A stretch of 6,398 bases of DNA. It comes from Moraxellaceae bacterium (GTDB lineage Bacteria > Pseudomonadota > Gammaproteobacteria > Pseudomonadales > Moraxellaceae). The position numbers and the translations under genes are program-made. The stretch covers positions 1 to 6,398 of the forward strand of contig JAJNDL010000074.1 in NCBI GenBank assembly GCA_021156385.1, read 5' to 3'. Below the pieces are notes generated by a model. That model did no database searches. It was not told the DNA's origin and worked only from the letters and a program-made list of their open reading frames with translations. Position 1 is the stretch's first letter, and each line of letters starts with the position of its first letter. Positions 5,246 through 6,398 of this stretch are shown here, one piece after another.

Positions 5246-5250
5246 CGGAG
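5246..5250 (+). promoter_or_regulatory. Ribosome binding site of pyrC'
   Basis: CGGAG lies 5 bases before the ATG at 5256. It supports that start over the in-frame ATG at 5193 and GTG at 5163. Another AGGAG (5147-5151) lies farther upstream and belongs to no gene that I can support. Confidence 0.6.
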
Positions 5251-5255
5251 CCGAC

Positions 5256-6398
5256 ATGGCTGTTCGCATCGACAACGTCCGCCTCATCGACCCGGCCGGC
5301 GGCCAGGACACGCAAACCACGGTGCTGCTGGAGAACGGCAGCCTGATGACGGGCAGCGCCAACGTCACGGCGGCCGAAGTCGTCGACGGCGCCGGCCTCT
5401 GGCTGGTGCCGGGTTTCGTCGACCTCTGCGCACGCCTGCGCGAGCCCGGCAACAAGATGCACGGCGGCGTCGCGAGCGAGGGCCGTGCCGCGCGCGCCGG
5501 CGGCGTGCTCGACGTGGTGGTGCCGCCCGACACGCAGCCGACGCTGGATTCCGGCGCGCTCATCACGCAGCTGCTGGAGCGCGCGCAGCAGGCCGGCAAT
5601 GTGCGCGTGCATGCGGTGGGCGCGCTCACCAAGGGGCTGGAAGGCAAGGCGCTCTCCAACATGGCGCGCCTGGTGAAGGCGGGCTGCATCGGCGTCGGCA
5701 ACGCGCGCGCGCCGCTGGCCAGCGCCGAAACCACGCTGCGCTGCCTGGAATACGCGGCGACACTGGGTGTGACCGTGTTCTTTTCGCCGGAGGAACCCAG
5801 CCTGGCGCGCGGCTGCGCGCACGACGACTTCATGGCGGCGCGCCTCGGCCTCGGCGGCATTCCCTCCGCAGCGGAAACCGTAGCGCTGGCGACGCAGCTC
5901 CTGCTCGTCGAGCAGACCGGCGTGAAGGCGCATTTCGGGCAGCTCTCCTGCCGCGGCTCCGTCGAACTCATCCGCATCGCCAAGGACAAGGGCCTGAACG
6001 TCACCGCCGACGTCGCCATGCACCACCTGCACCTCACCGACGCCGCCATCGACGGCTTCAACAGCATGGCGCACGTGCGTCCGCCGCTGCGCAGCGAAGA
6101 CGACCGTACGGCACTGCGCGAGGGCGTGAAGAGCGGCATCCTCGATGCCATCTGCTCCGATCACCAGCCGCTCGATGCCAGCGCCAAGCTGGCGCCGTTC
6201 TCCAGCACGGAACCCGGCATGAGCACGCTGGAGACGCTGCTGCCGCTCGGCCTCGAGCTAGTGCGCGACGGTGTGCTGACCGAGACCGAGCTGCTGCGCG
6301 CGCTTACCGGCAATCCGGCGCGGGTCATCGGCCTGGAGAAGCCGTCGGGCTGGGTGCTGGTGGATCCGGCGGCGCCCTGGACCGTCACGGCGGAGACC
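5256..6398 (+). CDS. pyrC': Dihydroorotase-like PyrC' (inactive ATCase partner), 3' end cut off
   Basis: An open frame of 381 codons that reaches the right edge without a stop; family members are a little over 400 residues, so only a short tail is missing. It belongs to the type I dihydroorotase/amidohydrolase superfamily: N-terminal MAVRIDNVRLIDPA, then VPGFVDLCARLREPG (51-65), GALTKGLEG (122-130), TADVAMHHLHLTD (250-262), CSDHQP (300-305) and GMSTLETLLPLGLEL (321-335). The metal motif D-x-H-x-H of working enzymes is D-L-C-A-R here (Cys58, Arg60). MPNT has become PPDT (90-93), and HxxH is HFGQ (226-229). This is the pattern of Pseudomonas PyrC' (PyrX), which lacks dihydroorotase activity but is needed to assemble the PyrB dodecamer. 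An active pyrC should lie elsewhere. The start at 5256 has a Shine-Dalgarno and fits the family N-terminus. Confidence 0.93.
   Translation, partial: MAVRIDNVRLIDPAGGQDTQTTVLLENGSLMTGSANVTAAEVVDGAGLWLVPGFVDLCARLREPGNKMHGGVASEGRAARAGGVLDVVVPPDTQPTLDSGALITQLLERAQQAGNVRVHAVGALTKGLEGKALSNMARLVKAGCIGVGNARAPLASAETTLRCLEYAATLGVTVFFSPEEPSLARGCAHDDFMAARLGLGGIPSAAETVALATQLLLVEQTGVKAHFGQLSCRGSVELIRIAKDKGLNVTADVAMHHLHLTDAAIDGFNSMAHVRPPLRSEDDRTALREGVKSGILDAICSDHQPLDASAKLAPFSSTEPGMSTLETLLPLGLELVRDGVLTETELLRALTGNPARVIGLEKPSGWVLVDPAAPWTVTAET

Noticed and set aside
5163..5255. Upstream in-frame starts for pyrC' (GTG 5163, ATG 5193) and a 7-codon frame from ATG 5180
   Set aside because: They fall in or beside the palindrome, add residues unlike the family N-terminus, and are poorly spaced from any ribosome binding site.
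5081..6164. Minus-strand open frames of about 350 codons opposite pyrC'
   Set aside because: They are antisense shadows; the plus strand encodes a continuous dihydroorotase-like protein with family motifs to the window edge.

Overview
The window is high-GC, housekeeping-type chromosomal DNA from a proteobacterium. The best guess is a gammaproteobacterium; a betaproteobacterium is less likely. This rests on the block yqgE-ruvX-pyrB-pyrC', which is characteristic of Pseudomonas-like genomes, and on the PyrB and PyrC' sequences. I cannot name a genus. There are no rRNA or tRNA genes, CRISPR arrays, transposases or phage genes.

Layout, left to right. (1) The 3' end of an exodeoxyribonuclease III gene, running in from the left edge. 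(2) 41 bp downstream on the same strand, a class I SAM-dependent methyltransferase resembling the catalytic half of RsmC. (3) A 285-bp gap, AT-rich in its middle, then a small gene for an exported, disordered, acidic Ala-rich protein. It is followed by a good intrinsic terminator at 1550-1578. (4) A short-chain dehydrogenase/reductase on the minus strand (1586-2392). (5) A 377-bp divergent control region with a candidate SDR promoter and palindrome, a REP-like nested inverted repeat, and a candidate promoter placed so that yqgE mRNA would start at its ATG. (6) On the plus strand, yqgE/algH, ruvX, pyrB and a truncated pyrC' that runs off the right edge.

Functionally, the right half is the pyrimidine biosynthesis locus. 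PyrB makes carbamoyl-aspartate. PyrC' is a degenerate dihydroorotase that has lost the HxH metal motif and probably acts as the structural partner of PyrB, as in Pseudomonas, with a working dihydroorotase encoded elsewhere. RuvX (YqgF) processes the 5' end of pre-16S rRNA; YqgE is its usual neighbour, of unclear function. The regulator gene pyrR, which lies between ruvX and pyrB in Pseudomonas, is absent: only 194 non-coding bases are there.

The most interesting signals are non-coding. yqgE and ruvX both lack a Shine-Dalgarno sequence and share a 15-base block ending in the ATG (12 of 15 identical). A REP-like hairpin lies just upstream of yqgE. A perfect 10-bp-arm palindrome with a third competing copy of its core lies between pyrB and pyrC'. 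I found no clearly new multi-gene system.
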